Shown here piece by piece: positions 50,681-61,494 of a stretch of DNA of 64,000 nucleotides (position 1 is the first letter of the stretch; every line of letters begins with the position of its first letter). This DNA comes from Amblyomma americanum (taxonomy: Eukaryota > Arthropoda > Arachnida > Ixodida > Ixodidae). Position numbers and translations under genes: made by a program. The stretch covers positions 73,935,330 through 73,999,329 of the forward strand of contig NC_135507.1 in the NCBI RefSeq assembly GCF_052857255.1, written 5' to 3'. Below the pieces are notes generated by a model. That model saw only the letters and a list, made by a program, of their open reading frames with translations, made no database searches and was not told the DNA's origin.

Positions 50681-50800
50681 CCTAAGCTGCGCATGTAATT
50701 GGCCCAATATTGGGAATGTATTGGCAAATGCCGGTTCTACAAAGGACCAGAATAAAACCGTCCTATTCCAATACTGGGCCGATTGCCTATGCTGCTTGGG
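50681..50800. mobile_element. 120-bp TA-type MITE, copy 2
   Basis: Same length and site as copy 1 in the neighbouring 525-bp unit, differing at a handful of positions (for example CCTAAGCTGCG at the left end). The duplication therefore came after MITE insertion. Confidence 0.85.
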
Positions 50801-51206
50801 TAAGATAAGATAAAGATAAGATAAACTTTATTTTCCATCAAAAAAAAGATGGAGGGAGACGGGGCTAAAAGCTGCAACCGCAGCTTGACTGGTCCCCGCC
50901 CCCCTATATGAAAACGACAGGTGGCACTTGACAAACATTTAACAACAAAAAGCATGTCAGAAGAACAGTCGTTTTGACACGACTAAATGAAGAAATGCCT
51001 ATTGTAACAATACATGGCAACAAAACATGAAAAAAAATAATAATAAAAAATAATAAAAAATCTCAGGAAGGTACATTGAACATGGTTAATTGAACATGGA
51101 ATTTGAACATGGTTACCGAAAAAGTGATACATCAGATTTCACGACTAACAACAGAACATCTCTATGAATTATACAATATTAATAGCGGTTACATACAGTT
51201 TGCGTT

Positions 51207-52133
51207 TTATTGAAGAAAAATATTCTTAAGCTGCGTAGAATTCAGCGCTAAAATGTCTACATCTTCAGACAAATAGGAGTTTAAGACCGAAGGAATGCGG
51301 TGTTTTAGGGTTTGTGCAGCGTAATTTGTTCTGCAGGAGCCAACTTTCCAGTATTCTGGATTTCTTGTGAAGTGACCTGACGAACTTTTAACGGCTAGTT
51401 GTGCTAATTTTGTTAGGATTGTGCTATTTTGCCTCCTTTCTCGAATTAATGCGAGACATAGGTTGTACTTGTACATCTCTTTAATGTGTAATAGGCCCAG
51501 CTTGTGGAATAATGGCTGTACATTAGAATCATGGGCAGAGTGTGTAATGACTCTAACTGCCTTACTCTGTAGTCTGCTAAGTTTCTGGATACCGGTCATT
51601 GTGGTCGTTCCCCACACGAGTATGCAGTAATTTAAGTAAGACAGAAAAAGAGAGTTGTATAGAAGCATCATGACATTTTTCGGTAGAAAATATTTGTTTC
51701 TGTGGAGAATCCCAACTACACTCGCGATTTTTGAGGCTATATATTCTGTGTGCTTGTTCCAGGACATCGTTTCTGTAAAAATAACCCCTAGTGTTTTAAA
51801 TTCGTCGACAACATCTATCTCCGAACCATTCAACTTAAGTCTTAACTCAGACGGAACTAGTCTTGATTTCGCGCGGAAAACGATCGCTTTTGATTTCAGG
51901 CTATTAATTATTAGTCCATTGTGTTTTGCCCAATCACTTACTTTAGCTAACACGGAATTTGCAGTGCTAAACAATTCTGTACATTTATCGGAAGCACAAA
52001 AAATGCTAGTGTCATCGGCATAGATGACGAACTTAGTCTGCATATCCACGTTCACAATGTCATTTAAGTATATATTAAATAAAAATGGCCCCAAGATACT
52101 TCCTTGCGGGACTCCTGATTTAGTACAAGTCAC
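51207..52133 (-). pseudogene. LINE ORF2, part 2: RT core to C-terminus
   Basis: Continues the RT in the shifted frame: SGVPQGSILGPFLFNIYLND, the catalytic YADDTSIF, the thumb (FKTLGVIFTETMSWNKH) and the C-terminal region ending LKNIFLQ at the stop. The open part starts inside the RT, so it is the downstream half of a frameshifted ORF2, not an independent gene. Another copy of this C-terminus lies at 61.5 kb. Confidence 0.9.
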
Positions 52134-52228
52134 GCTTGAAGAATAACCATTTAGCTCAACATATTGTACGCGATTTGAGAGGTATGATTTAATTATCTCA
52201 AATGGTAGCCCGCGAACACCGTAATTTT

Positions 52229-54058
52229 TTAATTTTCGAGGAGGAGATTTCGGTTGAGGTAGTCAAATGCCTTGGTAAAATCCAGAAATATGCCTACTAC
52301 ATACCTTTTACTATCTATATTGGTTAAAATGTATTCTTTCTGGTCAAGCAAGGCAAGTTGGGTAGATCGAAATTTCCGAAAACCGTACTGGGAATCAGTT
52401 ATGCTATTCATTTTTTCAAAAAACGTTTCAAAGCGTATTAGAATAAGTTTTTCTAACCCTTTAGAAAACACGGGAAGAATAGAAACTGGGCGATAGTTAT
52501 TAAGATTGTTATGATCACCTTTCTTGTGTATAGCTCGTACTTTTGCTATTTGCATGTCATTAGGAAAGACTCCAGAGCTTATGCACAAATTAAAAATGTA
52601 TGACAGGATAGGTGATATAACATCGAGGACATACTTTACGGGCTTGATTTTCACGTCATGGACATCGCAACTGGTTGAATTTTTTAGTTGCATCATTGTT
52701 AAGTACACTTCATTGGGGGTAACAGGATTCAGGAAAATACTACTAGGATATTCTTTATTGAGGGACTTTGCATGATCATGATTAGGTAATGCTGGTACAG
52801 GTAAATTGGCAAAGTGGTCGTTGAATGCATCCGCTAAGGCATGGCCAGATACCGTCGCGCCATTTATCTTTAGCTCGCTAACCGAGCCCGAAATTGATGA
52901 ACGGCCAAGAACATCATTGAGTTTTCGCCAAGTAGACTTGCAGTCATGCTTGATTGCATTAAAATAGTTTTCAAAATAGGCACTTTTAGCTTTCTTTATT
53001 TCTTTATTAAGACAATTTCTATATTGTTTAAATTCTTTCAGCTTAGCCATATCTCGGGTCTGTATAAACCTATAGAACAAGTCATTCTTAACTCTAATTT
53101 TACACCATAGGTGATCGTTTATCCAAGGTTTCCTGATCTTCCTAGACACTCTAATAGTTCGGAAAGGAAAATGTTTTCTGTAAAGCTCATTGAACCTATC
53201 TGTGAATAAGCAGAAGGAAACATTAGGATCATCTGATTCTAGAACGTGTGACCAGTCCTCCTTATTTAGTTCATCCCGAAATTGGTCTAATTGCGCTGGT
53301 AAAATTTGCTGGTAGGGAACTACGCGATTTACTTTTTTTCCCTTTTCTAGAGGCTTCACACATATAAAAATAGGAAGATGATCACTGAGATCGCATACAA
53401 GGACACCTGATTTAGTTTTATTGGCTGTGTAATTAGTTAAGAATAAGTCAAGCAGTGTTGATGTGCTGGATGTAATTCGTGTTGCAAGGTAAATGGTGTT
53501 TCTTATATTTTGTGCTTCAAGCAACAGCTTAAATTCTTTGATACGACCTGAAGTTGTTTCAAGCATGTTTAGGTTGAAATCTCCCCCGCAAACAAGGCCA
53601 AGTTCGCAGTCATTAACGTAAGAGAAAAGGGACTCAAGAAAATCGAAGAAAACTGGCAAGTTTCCTTCGGGGGGTCTATATACCACAACAAGAACCATCT
53701 TGTTGCAACGTAAAGACAATACCTCAAAATCTGTTGTTGATTCCGTGAAAGCTGTCAGCAATTCGTATTTTATGTCCTTCCTTATCAGCATGGAAACACC
53801 GCCTCCTCTGCCGTAACTTCGGTTGAGATTACATGCTTGATATTCCGCCGTACAAAGTGCCTCATCTTCGTGCCGATACCATGTTTCTGTCAACATGAGT
53901 ATATTAAACTGGGTCTTAATTTGACTGAGAAGAACCTCAAGTGGAGTGCTTTTATTTCGAGCAGATTGCATGTTAGCATGAAATATTTTAAAGGACGAGT
54001 GAAAGTCTTTGCCTACAGAAGTGTCAAAGTTATTCAGAGAAACATATTGTGTATCCAT
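52229..54058 (-). pseudogene. LINE ORF2, part 1: endonuclease and start of RT
   Basis: From the ATG at 54058. The AP endonuclease domain shows IFHANMQSARNKS, MLTETWY, GGDFNLN and the final SDHLPIFI motif. A linker leads to the RT N-terminus (ISPILSYIFNLC, HKKGDHNNLNNYRPVSILPV, DSQYGFRKFRST, FLDFTKAFDYLN). The frame closes at 52229-52231 shortly after, in a run of A. The next frame carries on with no loss of conserved motifs, which points to one single-base indel. Confidence 0.9.
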
Positions 54059-54100
54059 GGCAGAATCTGAGGGAAACAAAATAAAAGCACTAACGTGGAA

Positions 54101-55036
54101 CTATCGAGGGCCACTTCTTGCAACTTTGTTCAGTTCGTTCAAAGCCTGGATGCGCCATGCACGCTCTCCGTCTCTGCGCCGTAGAAAAATCCTAGCATTT
54201 CTGTGCCACACATACTGGAAGTCGTGCTCTTTGGCCCATTTCTTCGCTTCTAGTTCCCGTGAGTGCTTTGTCAAGTTCTCTTGTATGTAAACCTGCGATG
54301 AGTGGGTGCTTAAGGCACGCCTCTTCTCAAACCATTCTTCTCGTGTGTCTTGTCTGGCGAAGCGGAGTATAATGCCAGGAACCCTACCGGGCTTTGCCGG
54401 AAGGCGGTGAATGGCTACAACTTCATGCTTGGCTAACTCTGGAACATCAATTGTCTCAGCGAGAGCGTTGATTTTGTCAAGCAGATTTTCCTGTTCACTC
54501 TCTGCGACTCCGTGAATCTCTAGGTTTTGCTTACGGTTCCTCCATTCAAGGTCATTTAGCTGTTCTTGCATAGTTTGCACTCCCACTGTGTCCTGCTGTT
54601 CAAGTTTTTCAACCCTAGCCTTAATTTCCTTGATTTCTGTTTCATGACGTGCTGAGTCCACGAGAATCTGGTCGTACTTGTCAGACATTAATTGCACAGC
54701 TTGTTCGATGTTTTCGACGGTGCTCTTCAGGCTCAGAAGGGCTGCAAGTTTTTCCTGTATGTCCACAAGAGCTAGACTAATGTGGGACATTTCGTTAGTC
54801 TCATCTGCAGCCTCTGAGGAACTAGCTTTCTTCGATGCACCTCGTGATCGCCCTACTCGGCACGTCTGGCATCGCCATGCCTTTTTTGTCGTTTCCCTCA
54901 TGCTGTTAAACTGAGCTTCGGCGATACCAGTGCATTTCCCCAAGTGATAGACATAATTGCACTCATTACACTTCAGGTAGGATTCATCCTTGTCTATTTC
55001 TGTTGAACATGTCAAACATATCAAATCATCACCCAT
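54101..55036 (-). CDS. LINE ORF1 protein (PHD-like finger, coiled coil)
   Basis: 311 residues from the ATG at 55036 (aaacATGG); the frame extends a little further upstream without a better ATG. Domains in order: a PHD/RING-like zinc finger with cysteine pairs CLTCSTEIDKDESYLKCNEC, YVYHLGKC and WRCQTC; a linker rich in S, A and K; a coiled coil (about residues 90-170: KIKARVEKLEQQDT-type heptads); and an RRM/transposase_22-like C-terminal part (RKQNLEIHGV, then IHRLPAKPGRVPGIILRF). Such ORF1 proteins bind LINE RNA and chaperone nucleic acid. It is intact. ORF2 begins just downstream (ATG at 54058). Confidence 0.9.
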   Translation of the reverse strand: MGDDLICLTCSTEIDKDESYLKCNECNYVYHLGKCTGIAEAQFNSMRETTKKAWRCQTCRVGRSRGASKKASSSEAADETNEMSHISLALVDIQEKLAALLSLKSTVENIEQAVQLMSDKYDQILVDSARHETEIKEIKARVEKLEQQDTVGVQTMQEQLNDLEWRNRKQNLEIHGVAESEQENLLDKINALAETIDVPELAKHEVVAIHRLPAKPGRVPGIILRFARQDTREEWFEKRRALSTHSSQVYIQENLTKHSRELEAKKWAKEHDFQYVWHRNARIFLRRRDGERAWRIQALNELNKVARSGPR

Positions 55037-55118
55037 GTTTACAGCACAAGTTTCTGGCAGCAACAGAGAACACACAAAGTGAACCGCGCAATCGGTACAA
55101 GAAAAAGAAGACTGACCT

Positions 55119-55179
55119 GTAAAAAGTCACAAAATTGCCTTAGCCGGAGTTGTCAGCGTGTCCCCTGTCGCTGCCAAAA
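55119..55179 (-). promoter_or_regulatory. LINE 5' UTR monomer, proximal copy
   Basis: 61 bp identical to 55366-55426, starting 'gtaaaaagtcacaaaattgc' on the plus strand. The repeat offset is 247 bp. Tandem 5' UTR monomers carry the promoter in several LINE families. Confidence 0.8.
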
Positions 55180-55365
55180 TGCCCGCAGATGCGTGCCGTG
55201 TCTTCTTTATAGTCCGTGTTGCAGGTGGGCGTGGCTCCCGGCAGGCTTCACCACGGCTATGATAAGGTCATTCCGCTTCGTAATCGATGGTCCTCTGATA
55301 TGGCTTCGCCGACTGCAGCAGGCCACACAGTGCTACGCGCAGGTCAAGCGCTGCCGATGCCAACA

Positions 55366-55426
55366 GTAAAAAGTCACAAAATTGCCTTAGCCGGAGTTGT
55401 CAGCGTGTCCCCTGTCGCTGCCAAAA
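55366..55426 (-). promoter_or_regulatory. LINE 5' UTR monomer, distal copy
   Basis: Exact 61-bp duplicate of 55119-55179; with three further A residues it forms the 5' edge of the element. Confidence 0.8.
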
Positions 55427-55660
55427 AAAGCGAGAGCATAGGAAATATTAACCGGAGGGGGGAAACTGTGGAAGTAGATAAGTACATTGTGAGAGCGTAG
55501 GCGAAAGTGGAGGGTTGATGCAAAGGGAACAACCCGGAGGTTAGGTATACCCTGGAACGAGGAGGAGGCTATGGCGAGAATGTAGGAATGCGTAATCGGA
55601 CGGTGGTTACTGTGGAAGCAGGAGAAAGAGTATGACGAGAGCAGAGGAATCTAGCACCGT

Positions 55661-58118
55661 CATTTGAACGTACCGATTGCCGATTGCTGCGTATCACTCC
55701 GCCGATGGCACAGCGGTAACAGCGGCAAGCCGCCACGCGCAACATTTGCCACGCGGATGACTGAATGGCACTCCATGCGTTGGCTCACTCCTTCTCTTTT
55801 AGGAGGTGAGTTCAAAAAAAGAAAAGGGCGGGAGCCGGGACGTTTAATTCTATTTAATAGAGAAATCGGCCGCGTAGCACAGTAGTTCGAAGTTTCTAAG
55901 AATGATCGGAGCGTGCAGATCGAGTTCCCGCGGTAAAGAGACTAACAAGGTCCGCAAGGTCTGGCAACGCCTCGGCGTCATCTGACCGTTCGACGCGCCG
56001 TGACGCGGAGCGCAATTTGCACGACAAACAGGTCGCACGTTGTCCGCGCATGCAAGCGTAAAGATAAAATGTAAAAGAAAAAAAAGAAAAACGCGCTTTC
56101 GCGCTTTCTGACGGTGACGCAGCGGCACGGAACGATGAAAGGCTGCCGACCGCCAGAAGCCCCTTCATACGCACACATGCCAGTTTACAGCAGGGTCGCG
56201 GTATCGCGCTCAGCGCGGCGGCCATTGCGCCCACTCTGTCTGCGTGCTTGCGCAGCTGCAATTTCGTTCACTCGTCCGCCCGTGCCCGACACATTTTATC
56301 TCCGCTCGAATACTATTCCCCATTTTTCGTCTTCCTCGCCGGTCACCGACGGCGAAGTGGCTGACGGACGGCATGGGCGGGCACTCCGCCTGACGGGGGT
56401 AACTGACCGAGGCTCTGCGTACACGTCGATGTGTTCGCATATGTGCCAGTGGACACGCTCTCTCTACAGGCCATCGGTCTTTCTCATCGCGCTTTCAGAG
56501 CGCCTTACGCAACGGCGCGTGCTTCGAATGCTGATGTGGAGCAGAGATTCGCCTGCGAGAACCAGCAGCACTGTTTGTCGAGCACACGTACTGTAATCGC
56601 TCGCATCTAACCCAGTGAGCCAGGCAGAGAGGATGGCTTTCGTCGGTATAAGGCGAGACTAACGGGAGGGGCCAGCCATTCCACTGAAGATTTCCAAGGT
56701 CGCTCAGGCGGCTCTTTTCATACCGGTTGCTACGAAGCTAGAGGTGCACTACGTCGAACGCCATGCATCTGCCTCTACACTGCGGACCAAACAACCGACA
56801 AAGGGGCTGGCAGGCAACAATCCGCGCTTTCTCTGCCTATAATCGCTGAGCTAGGCGGCGCCACATGCCCTTCTTTTCGATTCAGTTGTTTCTCTCGATG
56901 ACGATTGATTGCACTCTGCGTTCAGGCATCCGCAGCAGTGACCGATGTGCATAGTACTTACACTCTTGTTGGTTGCGCATTACGCCTCGCCCCGCCCAAC
57001 GTGCGCATGCGCCATGATGGATCTCTGCGCACGCATCGAGAAAGTACGTACTCCAGCTAGGCCTCCCGCGCCATCGGTTACCTCTATTGCCGTACTATCT
57101 CTACGAGCGAGTAGGCGTACATTTGTGCTGGTTAAAGCATCCAGTTTAACTAAGCAGCTGTTTTTCAAAGCGCAGGACTGGCAGGCGAGCGGGAGCAGTG
57201 AACGCTGCATTAAGAAGCCCCTCTTTTTCGGTCGTTAGCCCGGTTCGTGGTCCTCGAAGGAGTTCAAACGCACAGAGTCCCGCTCTTGTACTGTGCTTTT
57301 CACACCTCGTTCTATTCGCATCGCTTCTGTTTTGGAGCGCAAGCGCTTTAACCGACGTATTTTGAGCAGCTAGACGGAGTGGTTGTGCGTGCGTCGTGCT
57401 TGCGTGAGTGCGTGCGAGGTGGGAAAAAAATTTAGGCGCGAACGTTTAATAGCAACGAGCTAACCTTGGAACGCGCAGCTGGTCAGCTGAACGCGTTGTG
57501 CACTCATCTGTACGAAGGACTATTAAACCTACCTTTAAAGGGGCTCCCTTCATCGTGCAGGGCCAGTGTATATTTACTCCAGTCATCTGCAGCGAACGCT
57601 ATGCACATAACCGATCTCGTATCGCGGAAAGTGCGCCTGCTGGCGTTACGGTCAGTGGCCGAGATGGCGGCGGCAATTCGGACTGCTGCTACCACGCGGG
57701 ATAGGACCCGATGCCTCACCTGTATGGACCACTTGCCGCCATCCACCATGCGTCGAAAAAAGGTGTGCAGCAGCGCAGCGCTCTCTTTGTACGGGGTGTG
57801 ACGCGCGCGTGCCGCGGTGGTGGTTATTATATGGGCGTCGCCGCTCAGTGGATACCGCATGAATGCGGATTTAAGCACCCTTCGATTAGGAGCGCTTCCC
57901 GTGCTTTTATGCAGTGACTGGGTGTGAAAAAGAAAAACGGTAGTGTCTTTAACGCAGGTAAACCGAGTAGACGTGAGAAATGTTGTGTTTTGCCTGGTTG
58001 GCTCGTAGTTTTTTTTTTTTTTTGGTTTGCTGCGTCGTTGGCACAACTGGCGACGATATTAGATTCAGGTTAAGCGCTGATCGAGGTTCTGATCTGATAT
58101 GTTCGTGCCGGAGATGGA
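55661..58118. other. Anonymous GC-rich sequence
   Basis: Several short open frames on both strands with no recognisable domain. A CpG-rich part (55700-57250) could be regulatory, but no promoter element or exon with good splice sites was identified. Confidence 0.4.
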
Positions 58119-58362
58119 AGTCGATGCAGACGACGATGTGCAATGCACAGCGCGAGAGTGTGTTGCAGTGTAGCGATACATGGTGCTATCGTGCGGTGGC
58201 CAGCGAAGCCGATCTGCTCGCTCAGTCGCGGGTTCGAATCCTTAGTCGCGGAAATATTTATCTTATTTCTGAACGGGCTATTGCTATGCTAGGTTTTGCC
58301 ACAGTTACCTTCAAGGTCAGGCTTCACACAAACTCAGTAGGCCGGTTAGACCTCGTCAACTA
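58119..58362 (+). repeat. SINE-like family Y, copy 2
   Basis: Second copy of the family described at 37879. It contains 'cggtggccagcgaagccgat', 'gcgggttcgaatcc' (B-box-like) and 'caggcttcacacaaactcag'. No expanded microsatellite. Confidence 0.75.
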
Positions 58363-58544
58363 GTGCTGCACCACTTCACTGCACTTTTTTTAGTGCAATA
58401 CTGCACTAAAAATAGAGAAAGAAATAACTGGCATTCTCTGGTGCTCCTTTTCCAGGACCTCGTTCAGGTTTCCACGGGGGTGATCTGAAAGCGTCCTCGT
58501 TCCAAGGTGTCCGCGCTTGTTGAGGAATCTGAGGTTGTCAAATT

Positions 58545-58640
58545 AAATCCTGAGTTGCACCGAAATGCGGCCTCCGTGACCGGGATTCGATCCCGTTGCC
58601 TCGGGCACAGCGGCGGAAGTGCGAGGGTGAGAATGCAGTC
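58545..58640 (-). repeat. tRNA-headed SINE scrap (GGGATTCGATCCC type)
   Basis: Contains 'aaatgcggcctccgtgaccg' and 'gggattcgatcccg', a tRNA-like B box of a SINE head different from the main Ruka-like copies. Confidence 0.6.
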
Positions 58641-59534
58641 TATAGATTTGCTGTTTCAGGCGATTAGCACGAGGTTTAAAAGACAGAAGAGGAAAGACTG
58701 AAGTCGTTGGAGATTCACGAAATTTCACATACATAAGAAGTGGTTGCCATTTGCTTAGTCGTATCACGTTAATATATTGTGGGACTGCTTACAGTTATGA
58801 AAAGAAGTCCGCCACTGGTAAGCGGAGGCAGGCAGCTAACGTTCTCATCAGTGCTTGTCTCCGTTTTTCTGTGTGCGTCTTCTGTTCGTAATTATTAGAA
58901 GCACAACGCTGAACTAGTTCAGTTTAATTGGTCGAATATTACGGCCGCTTTGATATTACGCATATATCACGAGAGGGAAATCCTTGTACAACGGTTAATA
59001 GAAGTATGCGAATAGAGCAACCGTTATTCTTTGCACTGCGAGCGCCGAGAGCTTGCTAGCTATGGAGCGGGTGTCGGACTAAGCAGTGGTCGCAAGAGGG
59101 CGGGGTCAGCGGCCGAAAGGGCGACGCCCTTCGCTATCTGGAGTGAGCTGCAGGCGCCCCTGACCGCTATTCTCCGCAGGCCTGAAGCTATACAGAAGCG
59201 ACGACGCAGTCTTCTCTCCATGTTTTTTTCTTAAGTGCTTGTTCGTATCACTTGCGCGTCGTGTCTTTGGGGTGCTGTGCTGCGCGCTTCATTGGAAGGT
59301 TTGCATGGCTACATCTGTGAGGTGTGCTGCCGCACGCTCCTGCATGGATAGTGCACAGTGAACTTGGGAAGTAGGAGAAATTTGTGGTGCTCCCGCCAGT
59401 TTTACTTATTATTTAGCTAAAGAAAAACTTGCAGTAACCCGCGGCGTGTCGTCTATGAACTTAAACGTTTCCCACAAAATCTGTGTGCTAAAAAAAAAAA
59501 TTGAAAGTGCACTTAAATTCTGCCTTAAAGGTGC
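58641..59534. other. Anonymous sequence
   Basis: No gene recognised. Confidence 0.45.
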
Positions 59535-59920
59535 AACGCGATAGCGTTAGTGGGTCACTTAATGTCGATATATGTGGGTTGTGTCATTCTCGACTTTACA
59601 TTCGTAGACCCGAACCACCATACCACTCCTGACGCAGTGGTGCAGCGTTAAGCGATGCGCCACTGTCATGCGAAGGCAGGTGCACAGGTTGTGATATGCG
59701 AACCAGATTGCTCTTTCCGAGCGGCCAATAATTAATCTAACTGCCACATGCCACGGTGGTCAGCTTGCTCACAATCCGGTAGGCAGGTTGGGATGACGCC
59801 ACAAGGTCACGTGACCTAGCTGGCCCCTCTAGTCGATTCTCCGGGGATTTTTCGCTCACAAATAACGCCGACGACGGCGCAGGATTTCCTGCAGAACGGC
59901 AGCCTTAACGCTATCGCGTT
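59535..59920. mobile_element. MITE of the GCGATAGCGTT family, copy 2
   Basis: 386 bp between AACGCGATAGCGTTA and its inverse TAACGCTATCGCGTT. The interior includes 'gcagtggtgca', 'aagcgatgcgccactg', 'aaggtcacgtgacc' (with an E-box) and 'tttttcgctcac'. No ORF. The TIR is itself almost palindromic. Confidence 0.82.
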
Positions 59921-60261
59921 AAAAAAATATATAGTCTAAAGACGACTGCGATTCTCCGTAATGCGAACCTTGAGCGCAGCTCTGTCGGTGTCTCAGGCTC
60001 TGTTGGCTCATTGTTTTGCTTTGATGGGTCTTCGGCACGTTTGGCGCATCTTATTGAATGGTGACGTCATTAGCATATCCAATTGGTTATTGTTTGGTGA
60101 CGTCAGTTATAAAGATCTCGAATTCGTATTTCCATTGGTGTACCTTATAAAGATCTCGAATTCGTATTTCCATTGGTGTACCTCATTTTAATCTCATTCA
60201 TATCAATCCTAGAAAACCAAACAGCTAATGCTCGTTACTTCAACGCCTTCCAGACGGTGGC
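59921..60261. other. Anonymous, with a 38-bp tandem duplication and two CREs
   Basis: TGACGTCA occurs at 60062-60069 and 60098-60105. Units 60107-60144 and 60145-60182 are identical 38-mers beginning TTATAAAGATCTCG. Confidence 0.7.
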
Positions 60262-60330
60262 GGCATATTTTTTGCGTTTCGCCTCCATCGAAGCGCGGTC
60301 GGGTTCGAACCCGTTTACTCAGTCTCAGTG
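60262..60330 (-). repeat. SINE tRNA-like head fragment
   Basis: Contains 'gcgtttcgcctccatcg' and GGTTCGAACCC, then a degraded head end. Confidence 0.6.
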
Positions 60331-60799
60331 GCCGATTATGTTCGCGGCAATACGATACATGGACCCAGCCCCTGGAAGATGAAGGCGTATCTCGGCGTCG
60401 TCCGCTTCGAAGCTAGTGTGCCCCCGAAGTTGCATTCAGAGGACCGGCCAACGCCTATATACCCACTTCTACAAGCTCGCTAGCGCCCGCCGCCGCTGCG
60501 GACAGGTTTGGGTATTCACAGCGAAACTATAGAGCGGCTCTCCGCTACGCTCGGACAGTGCGCGCGCGGCTGCCAGCCTTACCTTGCGAAGCGTCTGAAA
60601 CGCCACCGCTGCGAATGAGAGAAATAAGAACTATAGCACGTGGAACTATATTTGTGTGTATTCGCTTAGCACGCGAGGTGTATTCGCGGACTAGTCTCAG
60701 CTGTCCGCTCCACTTATTAAGCCGCCCAGTGGGCAGTAGATGTATGCGTGCACTGAGCGAATCTTCGTGCGGTCATGCTGCATGGAGTTCATTGCCGCC
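60331..60799. other. Anonymous GC-rich sequence
   Basis: No gene recognised. Confidence 0.4.
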
Positions 60800-60984
60800 A
60801 TTTATTAATCATTTCAGTTCAGTCCAGTTCATTTCAGTTTATTTCAGTCATATACAATGGCTGCGGAGGAAGGAAAAAAAAGCCGCACGCGCGGTTTGAC
60901 AAAGCTCCCATCTCCCGTAGCGGTTGGACACGGCGATGGCAGATAACAGCACAAAACAAAAGCAACAAAATACATGAAATAACA
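60800..60984 (-). other. Probable LINE 3' UTR and tail
   Basis: On the minus strand AATAAACTGAAATGAACTGG forms a repeat-type tail, as in the CR1/L2-like LINEs. No coding remains. Confidence 0.5.
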
Positions 60985-60989
60985 AATAT

Positions 60990-61370
60990 GCACGATAGAT
61001 AGATAGATAAAGAGGAGGAGGGAAGGCAGGGATGTTAACCAGAAAGGGCTTCCGGTTGGCTACCCTGCACTGAGGAAGAGGGATTAGGGGGCTAAAAGGA
61101 GGAAGAGAGAAGGGGGAAAAGGCATAACACACACACGCACAACGCTGTCACAATTTGTCACTCAATCCAGTCGCTCTCAAGTAGGCAAAGAGTGCCTTGT
61201 ATGCCTTGAGGGCAGTCGACTGCTGTGGCCACGGACCGAGGATCTTTTGCTCTGTTAATGGGCGAGGATCGAGGCGGTCCAGGGCACAACACAGTGTATG
61301 TCCTGCACTCGCAAATGCAGGGCACTCACAGAGAAGATGAGCGATGGTCTCCTCACAACCACAATATTTT
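60990..61370 (-). pseudogene. R1/I-type LINE 3' end
   Basis: The minus-strand frame holds the C-terminal zinc region CGCEETIAHLLCECPAF and ends with YKALFAYLRATGLSDKL. A 3' UTR and a (TATC)n tail (60993-61009) follow. Truncated at the right by an AT-rich repeat (61365-61420, 'cacaatattttcgtaat' units). Confidence 0.78.
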
Positions 61371-61494
61371 CGTAATATTTTCAATATTTTCACAATATGC
61401 ACAATATTTTCGTAATAGATCACCAGCATAGTCACTGAACTGTTACACACAGACAAATGATAGCATATTAATCACATCACGTGGATACCTTGTA

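Larger units (their letters stand above)
50803..55429 (-). mobile_element. Nearly intact CR1/L2-like LINE
   Basis: 4627 bp on the minus strand: 5' UTR with repeated promoter-like segments (55037-55429), ORF1 with a PHD-like finger, ORF2 with endonuclease and RT but no RNase H, and a 3' end AATAAAGTTTATC with a (TTATC)n tail. It is inserted exactly between the TA flank of the second MITE (50801-50802) and the 'gcgagag' that follows the first MITE. No target duplication is evident, as is common for CR1-group elements. Confidence 0.9.
49760..55660 (+). repeat. G-rich GGTGGTTACC minisatellite, split by a LINE
   Basis: Array built on degenerate blocks such as GGAGGGTGGTTACTGTGG and GGAGGAGGGTATGG. 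A higher-order unit of 525 bp is duplicated (49796 onward and 50321 onward), each with a 120-bp MITE at the same place. After the LINE (50803-55429) the array resumes with 'gcgagagcataggaaa' and runs to about 55660. Open frames across it on both strands are low-complexity artefacts. Confidence 0.85.

Noticed and set aside
49707..50685. Four open frames of 115-145 codons on both strands
   Set aside because: They follow the minisatellite in every phase; the repeats of amino acids mirror the DNA repeat.
56945..57238. 97-codon frame with a hydrophobic start, possible secreted peptide
   Set aside because: No conserved cysteine pattern, no splice or promoter support and many similar frames nearby by chance.
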